A stretch of DNA of 64,000 nucleotides from Mycobacterium simulans (lineage in GTDB: Bacteria; Actinomycetota; Actinomycetes; Mycobacteriales; Mycobacteriaceae): contig NZ_OCVX01000004.1 of assembly GCF_900232995.1 (NCBI RefSeq), positions 289,015-353,014 on the forward strand, read 5' to 3'. The position numbers and the translations under genes were made by a program. Positions within the stretch are counted from its first letter, which is position 1, and each line of letters opens with the position of its first letter. The notes beneath the pieces were generated by a model, which was not told where the DNA came from, did not search any database, and saw nothing but the letters and a program-made list of their open reading frames with translations. Below, one piece after another: positions 15,643-24,489 of the stretch.

Positions 15643-16341
15643 ATGAATCCACCGGGCGGCTTCCTTCGACGGACGCCGACACGAAACTTCCGCGACCGCC
15701 ATGAGGCTGGCCGCGTGCTGGCCGAGGAGCTCTCGTCCTACCGCGGCAAGGACGGTTTGCTCGTACTCGGGCTTGCTCGCGGTGGCGTTCCCGTCGGTTG
15801 GGAAGTCGCCGCGGCGTTGCACGCCCACCTGGACGTGTTCCTGGTGCGCAAGCTCGGTGTGCCGCACTGGCCCGAACTCGCGATGGGCGCGTTGGCCAGC
15901 GGCGGTCGCGTGGTGATGAACGACGACGTGGTTTCCAGCCTGCACGTCACCCAGGAGCAGATCCGCAAGGTGATCGACAGCGAGACGGCAGAGCTCGAGC
16001 GGCGCGAGCAGGCCTATCGACGCGGACGCCCAGTTGCCGACCCGCGCGGCAAGATCGTGATCTTGGTCGACGACGGCATTGCCACCGGCGCGAGCATGCT
16101 GGCGGCGGTGCGGGCCGTGCGCGCGTCCGGCCCACAAGCGATCGTTGTCGCGGTACCCGTCGGCCCGGTCACGGCCTGCACGGAGCTCTCCAGGGAAGCC
16201 GACGAGGTGATATGCGCCACCATGCCGCCCGCGTTTGAGGCCGTCGGACAGGTCTACGCCGACTTTCATCAGGTCACAGACGACGAGGTCCGCGAGCTGC
16301 TCGCCACGCCGACCACCGACAGCGCGCTCAGGGGCAGCTAG
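15643..16341 (+). CDS. Phosphoribosyltransferase-domain protein (Rv2143-like)
   Basis: 232 residues from ATG 15643, seven bases or fewer after GAGGG. A longer frame back to 15367 crosses the islet boundary and is not favoured. The type I PRTase fold is shown by LLVLGLARGGVPVGWEVAAA near the N-terminus and the PRPP loop IVILVDDGIATGASMLAAVR. This subgroup (with the ARGGVPV motif) is found alone or fused to dienelactone-hydrolase-like domains; its substrate is not established. Convergent with the downstream membrane gene. Confidence 0.85.
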   Translation: MNPPGGFLRRTPTRNFRDRHEAGRVLAEELSSYRGKDGLLVLGLARGGVPVGWEVAAALHAHLDVFLVRKLGVPHWPELAMGALASGGRVVMNDDVVSSLHVTQEQIRKVIDSETAELERREQAYRRGRPVADPRGKIVILVDDGIATGASMLAAVRAVRASGPQAIVVAVPVGPVTACTELSREADEVICATMPPAFEAVGQVYADFHQVTDDEVRELLATPTTDSALRGS

Positions 16342-16359
16342 CGGGCGGGCTAAGCAACG

Positions 16360-16728
16360 CTATTTGGTGCTCTCGTCGTCGGTAGTGTCGGCCGACACCG
16401 TCGATTCCTCGTTCGCCTCCGAAGCAGCGTTCTCCGCGGGCTGTTCAGCCTCATCGGGGGCTTCCTCCGGGTAGTCGACAGCCTCGGCCGCCTCCCGGTC
16501 CTCGTGATCGGCGCCTTCCTCGTCCGCCGGTTCGTCCGCCGCTTCGTCCGCCACGTCGTCCCCTACGTCGGCCCGCTGGCGTTCCCGCACCGCGTCGATG
16601 ATCAGCAGCACGACACCCAGCAGACTGGCGCCGATGCACACCCAAGCCACCAGCTCGTTGCTTGTGACCACCGCGAACACCAACGCGACGAGCCCAATCA
16701 GGGCCAGTACGAGCGCAATGATCAGCAT
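16360..16728 (-). CDS. Small membrane protein with acidic tail (Rv2144c-like)
   Basis: 122 residues. Two hydrophobic helices occupy the first ~50 residues (LIIALVLALIGLVALVFAVV and ELVAWVCIGASLLGVVLLII), followed by an almost wholly Glu/Asp/Ala cytoplasmic tail. It is conserved beside wag31 in mycobacteria, about 83 bp downstream of it on the same strand. Function unknown. The acidic tail may be a low-complexity interaction surface near the DivIVA pole. Confidence 0.8.
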   Translation of the reverse strand: MLIIALVLALIGLVALVFAVVTSNELVAWVCIGASLLGVVLLIIDAVRERQRADVGDDVADEAADEPADEEGADHEDREAAEAVDYPEEAPDEAEQPAENAASEANEESTVSADTTDDESTK

Positions 16729-16811
16729 CGGTCATCCTCCAGCCGGCTAGCAGCGACTGCCAAACCTACCAGGGTCTGAACGCCGACCTCGAAACCTGGC
16801 GCGTGTCCCGG

Positions 16812-17588
16812 CTAGTTATTGCCCCGGTTGAACTGGTCGAACCCACCTGCGTCCGCGCTCGAATCGACCGGCGCGGCAGATCCGCGCTGACCGAGTTCCT
16901 CAAGCTGGGATTCCAAGTAGGTCTTGAGGCGAGTGCGGTACTCGCGCTCGAACGTGCGCAGCTGCTCGAGGCGGCCCTCCAGCACTGTGCGCTGCTGGTT
17001 GATGGTTCCCATGATCTCGGAATGCTTGCGTTCGGCGTCGGCCTGCAGGGCGTCGGCCTTCTCCTGGGCCTGGCGCAACTGGCTCTCGGACCGGGCTTGG
17101 GCATCGGCGAGCATTGCGTCGGCGCGCTGCCGAGCCTCGGTGACCGTGGTCTCCGCGGTGTGCCTGGCCTCACTGAGAATCTGGTCGGCATTCGCGCGGG
17201 CGTCGGCCAGCATCTTGTCCGACTCGGCCTTGGCGGTGCCGGTGAGCCGGTCGGCGGTGTCTTGGGCCAGGCTCAGAACCCGGGCGGCCTTCAGGGCCTG
17301 CTCCTCGTTTGTACCGGTCGGGGCCGGTGCCGCCTTTTCCGGTTCGGGTTCATAGACCGGGATCGCCTGGGTGGGCTGGGCGGTGACTCCAGCGCCGGCG
17401 CCCCCGGCCAGCTCCTGGTCCAGTTCCGCGATTCGTTGGCGCAGATCGGAGTTTTCTTCAATGAGCCGCGTCAGCTCGTTCTCCACCAGGTCAAGGAAGG
17501 CATCAACCTCATCTTCGTTGTACCCGCGCTTGCCGATAGGCGGCTTACTGAACGCCACATTGTGGACGTCGGCAGGTGTAAGCGGCAT
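16812..17588 (-). CDS. wag31: DivIVA-family polar growth protein Wag31
   Basis: 258 residues. The DivIVA N-terminal domain is clear (PLTPADVHNVAFSKPPIGKR, YNEDEVDAFLDLVENEL), then a linker with Ala/Gly and VTAQPTQAIPVYEPEP, and a long C-terminal coiled coil rich in Ala/Glu/Gln. Thr73 in that linker matches the PknA phosphorylation site known for M. tuberculosis Wag31. The protein assembles at negatively curved poles and recruits cell-wall synthesis for tip growth. Last gene of the dcw block, with its own AT-rich upstream region and RBS GAGGGG before the ATG. Confidence 0.95.
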   Translation of the reverse strand: MPLTPADVHNVAFSKPPIGKRGYNEDEVDAFLDLVENELTRLIEENSDLRQRIAELDQELAGGAGAGVTAQPTQAIPVYEPEPEKAAPAPTGTNEEQALKAARVLSLAQDTADRLTGTAKAESDKMLADARANADQILSEARHTAETTVTEARQRADAMLADAQARSESQLRQAQEKADALQADAERKHSEIMGTINQQRTVLEGRLEQLRTFEREYRTRLKTYLESQLEELGQRGSAAPVDSSADAGGFDQFNRGNN

Positions 17589-17630
17589 TCTTTGTTCCCC
17601 TCAAGTTCCTGGCTGTCAAACGATCTGGAA

Positions 17631-17661
17631 AGTGTAGAACGCAGTGGTAGCCATCGTGCAA
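17631..17661 (-). promoter_or_regulatory. Candidate wag31 promoter
   Basis: On the minus strand TTGCAC (17656-17661) and TACACT (17631-17636, TANNNT) are 19 bp apart, about 40 bp upstream of the wag31 start. Upstream at 17708-17790 lies a stretch unusually rich in A and T for this genome. Confidence 0.35.
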
Positions 17662-17833
17662 CTACCGTCCATCCTGTCACACCAGACTCGGCGGTTGCCG
17701 ATTGGAGTAACAAATAAAGAGCAATTTCAATCTCTAAGCCAATAAATCACATTTCTTAGATTTGAATATTGCGCTCACGAATCTGTCTCCAAAACGTGGC
17801 CGAAGCGTCTCACATCTTCACCGGGCGGTGACC

Positions 17834-18133
17834 TCAGTGCGGCCTATCGGCCGCACCGAACGCCAGTTGCATGCCGATGAACGCCACTAGCAGCAGCACC
17901 ATGATGGACAGGTCGAACCGTACTGCGCCGATGGTGAGTTGCGGGATCAGCCGGCGGAGCAGCTTCACCGGCGGATCGGTGATCGACATGATGATCTCCA
18001 GGATCACCACGGTGAAGCCGGTAGGGCGCCAGTCACGGCTGAACGAGCGGATGAACTCTACGACGACCCGAGCGATCAGCAGCAGCCAGAAGACGAACAG
18101 CGCGAACCCGAGGATCTCAAAAAACAGCACCAA
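17834..18133 (-). CDS. YggT-family membrane protein (Rv2146c-like)
   Basis: 99 residues with two hydrophobic regions: LFFEILGFALFVFWLLLIARVV at the start and LSIMVLLLVAFIGMQLAFGA at the end, with the conserved YggT centre ITDPPVKLLRRLIPQ. YggT genes lie between sepF and divIVA in many Gram-positive dcw clusters, as here, and are thought to help division or osmotic adaptation. The start is a GTG. Confidence 0.88.
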   Translation of the reverse strand: MVLFFEILGFALFVFWLLLIARVVVEFIRSFSRDWRPTGFTVVILEIIMSITDPPVKLLRRLIPQLTIGAVRFDLSIMVLLLVAFIGMQLAFGAADRPH

Positions 18134-18147
18134 GGAAAGCCGACCTT

Positions 18148-18177
18148 ACCGATGTGTACCGATGTGTACCGATGTTC
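18148..18177. repeat. Three tandem 10-bp repeats upstream of the yggT gene
   Basis: ACCGATGTGT occurs twice exactly and once degenerate (ACCGATGTTC), immediately upstream of the yggT start. On the minus strand a TTGACA lies at 18179-18184, so the repeats span the likely promoter. Confidence 0.6.
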
Positions 18178-18187
18178 ATGTCAAGAC

Positions 18188-18205
18188 GCCGCCCATGAGG
18201 GCGGC
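18188..18205 (-). terminator. GC hairpin between sepF and yggT
   Basis: GCCGCCC (18188-18194) and GGGCGGC (18199-18205) pair perfectly around ATGA. It lies 113 bp beyond the sepF stop in the direction of transcription. There is no U-tract, which is common for mycobacterial terminators; attenuation is an alternative. Confidence 0.4.
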
Positions 18206-18317
18206 AATCGCAAGCCTACCGACTCGGCGGGCCGGCACACATCTTGCGGCGGGCCCACCCAGCGCCCAGCCCGGTGGCCCCACGTAGGACCTACCGGGCT
18301 GTGATGCGCAGTGTGGT

Positions 18318-18974
18318 CTATTGGTAAGCGTAGAAGCCGGTTTCGGCGATCCGGCGACGTTCCTCCGGGGAGACGTCGACATCCGCCGGTGACAGCAGAA
18401 ACACCTTGGTCGCGACCTTGTCGAACGAGCCGCGCAGCGCGAAGGCCAATCCAGCCGCAAAGTCGACGAGACGCTTGGCGTCGGCGTTGTCCATCGACAC
18501 CAGGTCCATGATGACCGGGGTGCCGTCGCGGAACCGCTCACCGATGGTGCGGGCCTCGCTGTAGTCCTTGGGGCGCAGCGTGGTGATCTTCGACAGCGGA
18601 TGGCCTTCCTCGAACATCATCGCCATCCGGCGTGGGTCCATCGCCAGCGCGCCGCGCGTGGAGTTACGCAACCATGAGCCGAAGCGCGGCCGGGACATAT
18701 CGGGACGGTCGAACCCGCGCGGCGGGAACCGCGGTTCGTCGTACCCGCCGCGATAACTGCTCGGCGGCGGGTAGTCGGCCGGCTCACCGCGCAGGTCGCC
18801 GCGCGGATCCCGGCGCGGGTCGTCGTAGTCACGCCCTTCGTAGCGGCCGTAATCGTCTTCGAATCGCGGCCGCGAGTAGCCGCGAGAAGGAGCACGGTCG
18901 TCGTAATACTCGTCGTCGTAATCCTCCATCGGAGCCATACCGAAGTAGGCCTTGACCTTGTGCAGTGTGCTCAT
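18318..18974 (-). CDS. sepF: Cell-division protein SepF
   Basis: 218 residues from the ATG complementary to 18972-18974 (MSTLHKVKAYFGMAPMEDYD), an amphipathic membrane-binding helix. An Asp/Tyr/Arg-rich disordered linker of ~100 residues follows, then the SepF domain with HPLSKITTLRPKDYSEA, GTPVIMDLVSMDNADAKRLV and DFAAGLAFALRGSFDKVATK. SepF anchors FtsZ to the membrane and is essential in actinobacteria, which lack FtsA. The frame extends upstream to 19094 but those residues overlap yggS and are not conserved. Confidence 0.93.
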   Translation of the reverse strand: MSTLHKVKAYFGMAPMEDYDDEYYDDRAPSRGYSRPRFEDDYGRYEGRDYDDPRRDPRGDLRGEPADYPPPSSYRGGYDEPRFPPRGFDRPDMSRPRFGSWLRNSTRGALAMDPRRMAMMFEEGHPLSKITTLRPKDYSEARTIGERFRDGTPVIMDLVSMDNADAKRLVDFAAGLAFALRGSFDKVATKVFLLSPADVDVSPEERRRIAETGFYAYQ

Positions 18975-19039
18975 TGCGTGACCCCTTCTAGCCCTGGGAT
19001 ATTTGGTGTCTGTGATGAAGGTGTGACTACAGTGACTAT

Positions 19040-19816
19040 TCACGGTGACCGTAACCGCCGCGGACCCAATAGCGCGGTACCGACACGCACACACGTCGAA
19101 CCATGTTTGACGGCGACTTCAAAGTCGTTGGACATGCCAGCGGAAAGCCCGACCGCCTTCGGGAAGGACTCGAGCATCCGGACATGCGCGCATTTCAGCC
19201 GGTCAAACGCCTGGTCCGGGTCCCAGTCCAAGGGCGGAATGCACATCAATCCGACCAGTTCCAGGTTCTGCGACTCCTGCACCTGCGCGCAGATTCGGTC
19301 CACCGCGCCAGACGCCGCGATATCGACGCCGCCGCGAGACACGTCGCCGTCGAGGCTGACCTGAACGTAGACCCGCAACGGGTTGGCGCGATGGCTCTCG
19401 GCCAACGCCGTGGCTACCGCCCGATCCAGCGCGGTCACCACCTGCAAGCTGTCGACTGAGTGCACGGTGTGCGCCCATTGAGCCAGCGACCGAGCCTTGT
19501 TCCGCTGGATCCGACCGACCATGTGCCACTGGATACCTCGCGATCCCGCCCGCATGGGCGCGGCAAACAGTCGCGCGAGTTCAGCAACCTTGGCCGAAGC
19601 TTCTTGTTCCCGCGATTCGCCAACCGACCGACAACCCAATCGGGACAAAATCGCAACATCGGTTGCTGGGAAGAATTTGGTAATGGGCAGAAGTTCAATT
19701 TCGCCGACATTGCGGCCGGCCGCCTCGGCGGCCGCCGCTAACCGGGATCGCACCGCCGCCAACGCGTGCGTCAATTCCGATTGGCGGTCGCCTAGCCTAG
19801 AAAGATCCACCACCAT
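19040..19816 (-). CDS. YggS/PLPBP pyridoxal-phosphate homeostasis protein
   Basis: 258 residues from the ATG complementary to 19814-19816, equal to Rv2148c. The alanine-racemase-like barrel binds PLP through the Lys in LLPITKFFPATD. Other family marks are VGESREQEASAK, WHMVGRIQRNKA and the C-terminal SAGMSNDFEVAV-GSTCVRVG phosphate-binding loop. It buffers PLP and affects amino-acid pools. It begins four bases after the upstream pgeF stop, so the two are co-transcribed. Confidence 0.92.
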   Translation of the reverse strand: MVVDLSRLGDRQSELTHALAAVRSRLAAAAEAAGRNVGEIELLPITKFFPATDVAILSRLGCRSVGESREQEASAKVAELARLFAAPMRAGSRGIQWHMVGRIQRNKARSLAQWAHTVHSVDSLQVVTALDRAVATALAESHRANPLRVYVQVSLDGDVSRGGVDIAASGAVDRICAQVQESQNLELVGLMCIPPLDWDPDQAFDRLKCAHVRMLESFPKAVGLSAGMSNDFEVAVKHGSTCVRVGTALLGPRRLRSP

Positions 19817-19820
19817 CCGG

Positions 19821-20537
19821 TCATTCCATCCAGACCAGCGACGCCAACCGTCCGGTCGGCGCGCCACGTCGGTGGCTGAACAGTGTCGGGTCGGCGACCG
19901 TGCACCGCGGATCGACCTCGATCGAGGTCACACCCAAATCGCGTAGCTGACAAGCAATTCCGGCTCGAAGATCGAGTGCGGGGGTACCGGCGGACGTGGT
20001 GGTGCGGCTGCCCGGCAACGCCGCCTCGACCTCGTCGGCCATAGCGGCGGGCACCTCGTAATTGGGACCGCTGACCGCCGGACCCAACAGCGCTGAAATG
20101 TCACCGGTCCGCGCACCCAGACCCAGCATCGCTTCCACGGCGCGAACCACCACGCCGCGCTGGGCGCCGACGCGACCGGCATGGACCCCCGCAACCACAC
20201 CGGCCCGCGCGTCCGCCAGCAGGACGGGCACGCAGTCGGCCGTCAGAACCGCCAGCGCCAATCGGGGATTGTTGGTCACCAATCCGTCGGCGCCCCCCCT
20301 GCCGCCGACGGCGGCGCTCTGCGGCCCGTCGACCACCTCGATCCGGTCACCGTGGACCTGGTTCATCCATACCACTCGCTCACCGGGCAGGCCGATGGCA
20401 GCGGCCAGCCGCGCCCGGTTGGCCGCCACGGCCGCTGGGTCGTCACCGACGTGGTCGCCCAGGTTGAAGGTGTCGAACGGCGCTGACGACACGCCGCCCG
20501 CCCGGGTGGTAGTCACCCGACGGATGTGAACGCTCAC
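19821..20537 (-). CDS. YfiH/PgeF-type multicopper-oxidase-fold protein
   Basis: 238 residues from the GTG complementary to 20535-20537 (VSVHIRRVTTTRAGGVS). The frame is open to 20672 but the earlier part overlaps ftsZ. Metal-site residues of the family are NQVHGD, VLTADCVPVLLAD and GVHAGRVGAQRGVV. The usual HAGWRG is HAGRVG here. Relatives act as purine nucleoside hydrolases/phosphorylases or as PgeF, an editing peptidoglycan enzyme that removes mis-incorporated L-Ser. The latter suits its place straight after ftsZ. Confidence 0.88.
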   Translation of the reverse strand: MSVHIRRVTTTRAGGVSSAPFDTFNLGDHVGDDPAAVAANRARLAAAIGLPGERVVWMNQVHGDRIEVVDGPQSAAVGGRGGADGLVTNNPRLALAVLTADCVPVLLADARAGVVAGVHAGRVGAQRGVVVRAVEAMLGLGARTGDISALLGPAVSGPNYEVPAAMADEVEAALPGSRTTTSAGTPALDLRAGIACQLRDLGVTSIEVDPRCTVADPTLFSHRRGAPTGRLASLVWME

Positions 20538-20637
20538 GTGCCCAGTATCCGGAATGCATTGCCGGCCGGGCGACACCGATGTCCGGCCCCCATAATTCGT
20601 GGCCGGTTTGTCGCACACTGGCAAGCAAATTGAGACC

Positions 20638-21777
20638 TCAGCGGCGCATGAAGGGCGGCACATCGACGTCATCGTCGTCGCCGCCGATGCTCAGGGTCGC
20701 ACCGTTGGTGTGTATCGGCACGCTTACCGCGTCGACCGGCTCGAACAATGTCGAGGTGAGCTTGCCGGCCTTCGCCGACTCGATCCGGTGAGCGCCGCCG
20801 GTTTCCCCGACGACCGGCTTGCGCCCGGGCCCACTTGCCGCAAATCCCGCCGCGATCACGGTGACCCGCACCTCGTCACCGAGCGAGTCGTCGATCACGG
20901 TGCCGAAAATGATGTTGGCGTCCTGATGCGCGGCGTCCTGCACCAACGAAGCCGCCTCGTTGATCTCGAACAGACCAAGGTCACTGCCGCCGGCGATCGA
21001 CATCAGCACGCCCTGCGCGCCCTCCATCGAGGCTTCCAGCAGCGGTGAGTTGATGGCGATCTCGGCAGCTTTGAGCGACCGGCCTTCTCCCCGGGCAGAA
21101 CCGATTCCCATCAGTGCGGTGCCGGCACCGGACATGATGCCCTTGACGTCGGCGAAGTCGACGTTGATCAACCCCGGCGTGGTGATCAGATCGGTGATGC
21201 CCTGCACGCCGTTGAGCAGCACCTCGTCGGCGCTGCGGAACGCATCCATCAGCGATACCGCGGCATCCCCCATCTGCAGCAGCCGGTCGTTGGGGATCAC
21301 GATGAGGGTGTCGCAACTTTCCCGTAGCGCGGCGATTCCGTTTTCGGCCTGATTGCTGCGCCGCTTGCCTTCGAACGAGAACGGCCGAGTGACCACACCG
21401 ACGGTCAATGCCCCCAGTTTGCGGGCAATGCTGGCGACGACGGGCGCACCGCCGGTGCCGGTGCCGCCGCCTTCACCAGCGGTGACGAATACCATGTCGG
21501 CACCGCGCAGCAGCTCCTCGATCTCATCCTTGGCGTCCTCGGCCGCCTTGCGCCCGACTTCCGGGTCGGCGCCGGCACCCAGCCCGCGGGTGGAGTCACG
21601 ACCGACGTCGAGCTTGACGTCGGCGTCGCTCATCAACAACGCCTGCGCGTCGGTGTTGATCGCGATGAACTCCACCCCTTTGAGGCCCTGCTCGATCATC
21701 CGGTTGACGGCGTTGACACCACCGCCGCCGATACCCACGACCTTGATGACTGCCAGGTAGTTATGCGGGGGGGTCAT
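20638..21777 (-). CDS. ftsZ: Tubulin-like cell-division GTPase FtsZ
   Basis: 379 residues from the ATG complementary to 21775-21777 (MTPPHNYLAVIKVVGIGGGG); an adjacent ATG one codon earlier is possible. The GTP-binding signature GEGGGTGTGGAPVVA, the T7 catalytic loop GLINVDFADVKGIMSG and the conserved C-terminal tail ending DDDDVDVPPFMRR are all intact. Same length as the M. tuberculosis protein. It forms the Z-ring; SepF (downstream) tethers it and FtsW/FtsQ/PbpB (upstream) build the septum. A separate promoter region of 274 bp precedes it. Confidence 0.97.
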   Translation of the reverse strand: MTPPHNYLAVIKVVGIGGGGVNAVNRMIEQGLKGVEFIAINTDAQALLMSDADVKLDVGRDSTRGLGAGADPEVGRKAAEDAKDEIEELLRGADMVFVTAGEGGGTGTGGAPVVASIARKLGALTVGVVTRPFSFEGKRRSNQAENGIAALRESCDTLIVIPNDRLLQMGDAAVSLMDAFRSADEVLLNGVQGITDLITTPGLINVDFADVKGIMSGAGTALMGIGSARGEGRSLKAAEIAINSPLLEASMEGAQGVLMSIAGGSDLGLFEINEAASLVQDAAHQDANIIFGTVIDDSLGDEVRVTVIAAGFAASGPGRKPVVGETGGAHRIESAKAGKLTSTLFEPVDAVSVPIHTNGATLSIGGDDDDVDVPPFMRR

Positions 21778-21780
21778 CAT

Positions 21781-22054
21781 TCGTCTTCCTCCCTGGGGGG
21801 CTTGGAGTCTCGCTGCGGTGTGTCTCCTTGCAAAACTCTCAACCTCAACCATAGATTTAGAGTTATGTCAAGTACTTCTGCGTAACCAGAACCGTATGGG
21901 TACGAGGCGGACTTACCGCGCAGGCGCGCCGACGCGCCGTGGGCATTTTTTCCGCGCTCGAGCCTGAGGCTGGCTTGAATGCGCCGCCCAGCGTCACGTC
22001 AGCGCGGCATTCGGCGTCGAGCGTCACGCCATCCTGACGCCCGCAGGGCTGCCC
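21781..22054 (-). promoter_or_regulatory. ftsQ-ftsZ intergenic region with likely ftsZ promoters
   Basis: A 274-bp gap in an otherwise tightly packed cluster. On the minus strand a consensus TTGACA lies at 21866-21871, followed by an A/T-rich stretch (TAACTCTAAATCTATGG). M. tuberculosis ftsZ is known to have several of its own promoters. A short GGCGCG-CCGA-CGCGCC hairpin around 21923-21938 also lies here. Confidence 0.45.
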
Positions 22055-23002
22055 TCACTTCACGGTCGGCAGATCGGGGCTGGACACGTCATAGGTCCGC
22101 CCGGGCTGCGTCAACAGCGCCGCCAGTTTCTCGGCCTTCTCCTCTGCGCGGTCGGTGCTCCCCCAAATCACCACCCGGCCATCAGACAGCGTGAGGGTGA
22201 TCGAGGACACCGAAGGGGCCGCGATCCGACCCACCTGGCCTGCTACCTCCGGGCGCAGCGCGGTCAGTACGTGCAAGGCGGCCAGAGTCGGCGGATCGGT
22301 GGGACCGGGATTGTCGACATCGATGTAGGGCAGTGCCGGCGGCGGCGGATCGGTCGCAAAGTCGACGCCGTCGCGGTCAAAAAGGTGCGGACCGTCGGGA
22401 AAGTCCTTGACCACCACCGGGACCCGCTCCACGATGGTGATCCGCAACGCCGACGGGTACTGACGCTGCACCCGCGCACTGGCCACCCGCCGGATCGCGG
22501 CCACCCGGTCGGCGACCTGGTCGGTGTTGATCTGCAACAGTGGCGTCCCGGGCCGCACGCTGGCAGCGTCGAGGACCTCTTCGCGGGTCACCGCCCCGAT
22601 CCCGGTGACGACGATGCTGCGCGCCGACATTACCGGCGTGAAATAGAGGACGAGTGCCAGAGCCACGCCGACGACGGCCAACACCACCGTTGCGAGCAGC
22701 ATCTTGAGCCCGCGAACAACCCCTCGCGCGGCGGCTTTTGGAGGGTAGGGCTCGTCGTTGGCAAGCCCGCGCGCCCGTCGCTTGGCCTCACGGCGAGCCT
22801 GCTCGATCGCCGCAGCGCGAGCTTGCGCGGCGCGACGCTCGGCACGCTCCCGACGGGCGCGCCGGCGCGGCCCCTCGAATTCGGCTTGATCGGGCTGCTC
22901 CGGCTGATCGGACCGCTCCGCGCCGTCCTGCGATTCGATGACGAGCGGTTCGGTAGGGGCGCTCTCGTCGACCACACCCGGGCCGTCGCTGGGTTCGGTC
23001 AC
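22055..23002 (-). CDS. ftsQ: Cell-division protein FtsQ
   Basis: 315 residues. A long charged cytoplasmic N-terminus (~100 residues, Glu/Arg-rich) precedes one membrane helix (MLLATVVLAVVGVALALVLY), the POTRA domain (SARSIVVTGIGAVTREEVLD) and the beta domain (RITIVERVPVVV). FtsQ links FtsZ-stage and septal synthase proteins as part of the FtsQLB complex. The start overlaps the murC stop by 4 bp (ATGA type), showing translational coupling. Confidence 0.95.
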   Translation of the reverse strand: MTEPSDGPGVVDESAPTEPLVIESQDGAERSDQPEQPDQAEFEGPRRRARRERAERRAAQARAAAIEQARREAKRRARGLANDEPYPPKAAARGVVRGLKMLLATVVLAVVGVALALVLYFTPVMSARSIVVTGIGAVTREEVLDAASVRPGTPLLQINTDQVADRVAAIRRVASARVQRQYPSALRITIVERVPVVVKDFPDGPHLFDRDGVDFATDPPPPALPYIDVDNPGPTDPPTLAALHVLTALRPEVAGQVGRIAAPSVSSITLTLSDGRVVIWGSTDRAEEKAEKLAALLTQPGRTYDVSSPDLPTVK

Positions 23003-24489
23003 CGCGTTACCCCCGGACGACCGGGCGCGCTGCGATTGGCTCGCACCCGCAGGGCGGTCACGATCTCGGGCCCCAGCAAGGTAACGTCGCCGGCGCCCAT
23101 CGTGACGATGACGTCGCCTGGACCCGCCGCCGCGGCCACTTCCTCGGCGACCGCGGAAAAATCCGGGATATAGCGCACCGGAACACTGACGTGCTCGGCG
23201 ACGCTGGCTCCGCTGACACCGGCGAGCGGCTGTTCGCGGGCGCCATACACGTCCAGGACGAACACTTCGTCAGCGGCGTCCAGCGCGTGACCGAATTCGG
23301 AAGCGAAAGCCTTTGTCCGCGAGTACAAATGGGGCTGAAACACGACCAGCGAACGGCCGGCCGGAGTGGTGGGGCTCTGCTCAAGTACCGTGCGTACCGC
23401 AGCGAGTGTCGCGCTGACCTCCGTTGGGTGGTGGGCGTAGTCGTCGAACACCCGTACCGATGCCTCCCCGACACCCGAGGTCCCGACCAACTCGAAGCGG
23501 CGACGCACACCCTCGAAACCGGCCAAGCCGTCGAGCACGTCATCGGCTGGTGCGCCGATTTCGATCGCGGCTAGCAGCGCGCCCAGCGCGTTGAGCGCCA
23601 TGTGCCGTCCCGGCACCGAAAGCCGCATCACGCGTGGGTGCGGTTCACCGGCCAACTCGATCTGGGCGACCGCCTCGATGCCCTGCTGTTCCCACGACAC
23701 AAGGGTGCCTACCAACGGCTCGCCCGGTTGGGAGGGTGAAGATCCGTACCGCCGCACCCGAATTCCCAAGTCGGCCGTGCGCCGGGCCAGTGCGGCCGCG
23801 CCGGGGTCGTCGGTGCACACGACCAGCGCGCCCCCGGGGGCGAGCCGCCCCACGAAGGAGTCGAACACGCCGACATAGGCGTCGGCGCTGCCGTAGAAGT
23901 CCAAGTGATCGGACTCGATATTCGTTACCACCGCGACGTCGGGCGTGTATTCCAGCAGCGAACCGTCGCTTTCGTCGGCTTCGGCCACAAAGCAGTCACC
24001 GCTGCCATGGTGGGCGTTGGTACCCGCTTCCCCGAGCTCACCGCCGACCGCGAACGACGGGTCCCGCCCGCAGTGCTGCAGGGCAACGATCAGCATCGAG
24101 GTCGTCGTTGTCTTGCCGTGCGTGCCGGTGACCATCAACGTGGTACGCCCAGCCATCAGCTTGGCCAGCACGACCGGCCGCAAGACCACAGGAATACCGC
24201 GCCGGCGAGCCTCGACGAGTTCGGGATTGGTCTTGGGAATCGCAGCCTGAGTGGTGATGACCATGGTGACTCCGCCGGGCAGCTGGTCCAGGGATGACGC
24301 GTCGTGTCCGATCCGGATCTGCGCGCCACGGGCTCGCAGCGCGTGTACACCACGCGACTCCTTGGCGTCTGACCCCGATACCAGCCCGCCGCGGTCCAGC
24401 AGGATGCGGGCGATGCCTGACATACCGGCTCCCCCGATGCCAACCATGTGCACCCGACGCAGCTCGGGCGGCAATTGCTCGGCGCTCAC
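22999..24489 (-). CDS. murC: UDP-N-acetylmuramate-L-alanine ligase MurC
   Basis: 496 residues. The Rossmann start is VHMVGIGGAGMSGIARILLD; the ATP P-loop is VTGTHGKTTTTSMLIVAL; central Mur-ligase motifs include EADESDGSLLEYTPDVAVVTNIESDHLDFYG (split across ATP and Mg sites) and VFDDYAHHPTEV. It adds L-Ala to UDP-MurNAc in the cytoplasm, the first step of stem-peptide assembly. Overlaps ftsQ and murG by 4 bp each. Confidence 0.97.
   Translation of the reverse strand: MSAEQLPPELRRVHMVGIGGAGMSGIARILLDRGGLVSGSDAKESRGVHALRARGAQIRIGHDASSLDQLPGGVTMVITTQAAIPKTNPELVEARRRGIPVVLRPVVLAKLMAGRTTLMVTGTHGKTTTTSMLIVALQHCGRDPSFAVGGELGEAGTNAHHGSGDCFVAEADESDGSLLEYTPDVAVVTNIESDHLDFYGSADAYVGVFDSFVGRLAPGGALVVCTDDPGAAALARRTADLGIRVRRYGSSPSQPGEPLVGTLVSWEQQGIEAVAQIELAGEPHPRVMRLSVPGRHMALNALGALLAAIEIGAPADDVLDGLAGFEGVRRRFELVGTSGVGEASVRVFDDYAHHPTEVSATLAAVRTVLEQSPTTPAGRSLVVFQPHLYSRTKAFASEFGHALDAADEVFVLDVYGAREQPLAGVSGASVAEHVSVPVRYIPDFSAVAEEVAAAAGPGDVIVTMGAGDVTLLGPEIVTALRVRANRSAPGRPGVTR

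Noticed and set aside
21923..21956. GC hairpin followed by a T-run as an intrinsic terminator
   Set aside because: The T-run follows on the plus strand, but both neighbouring genes (ftsQ, ftsZ) are on the minus strand, so nothing known would end there.
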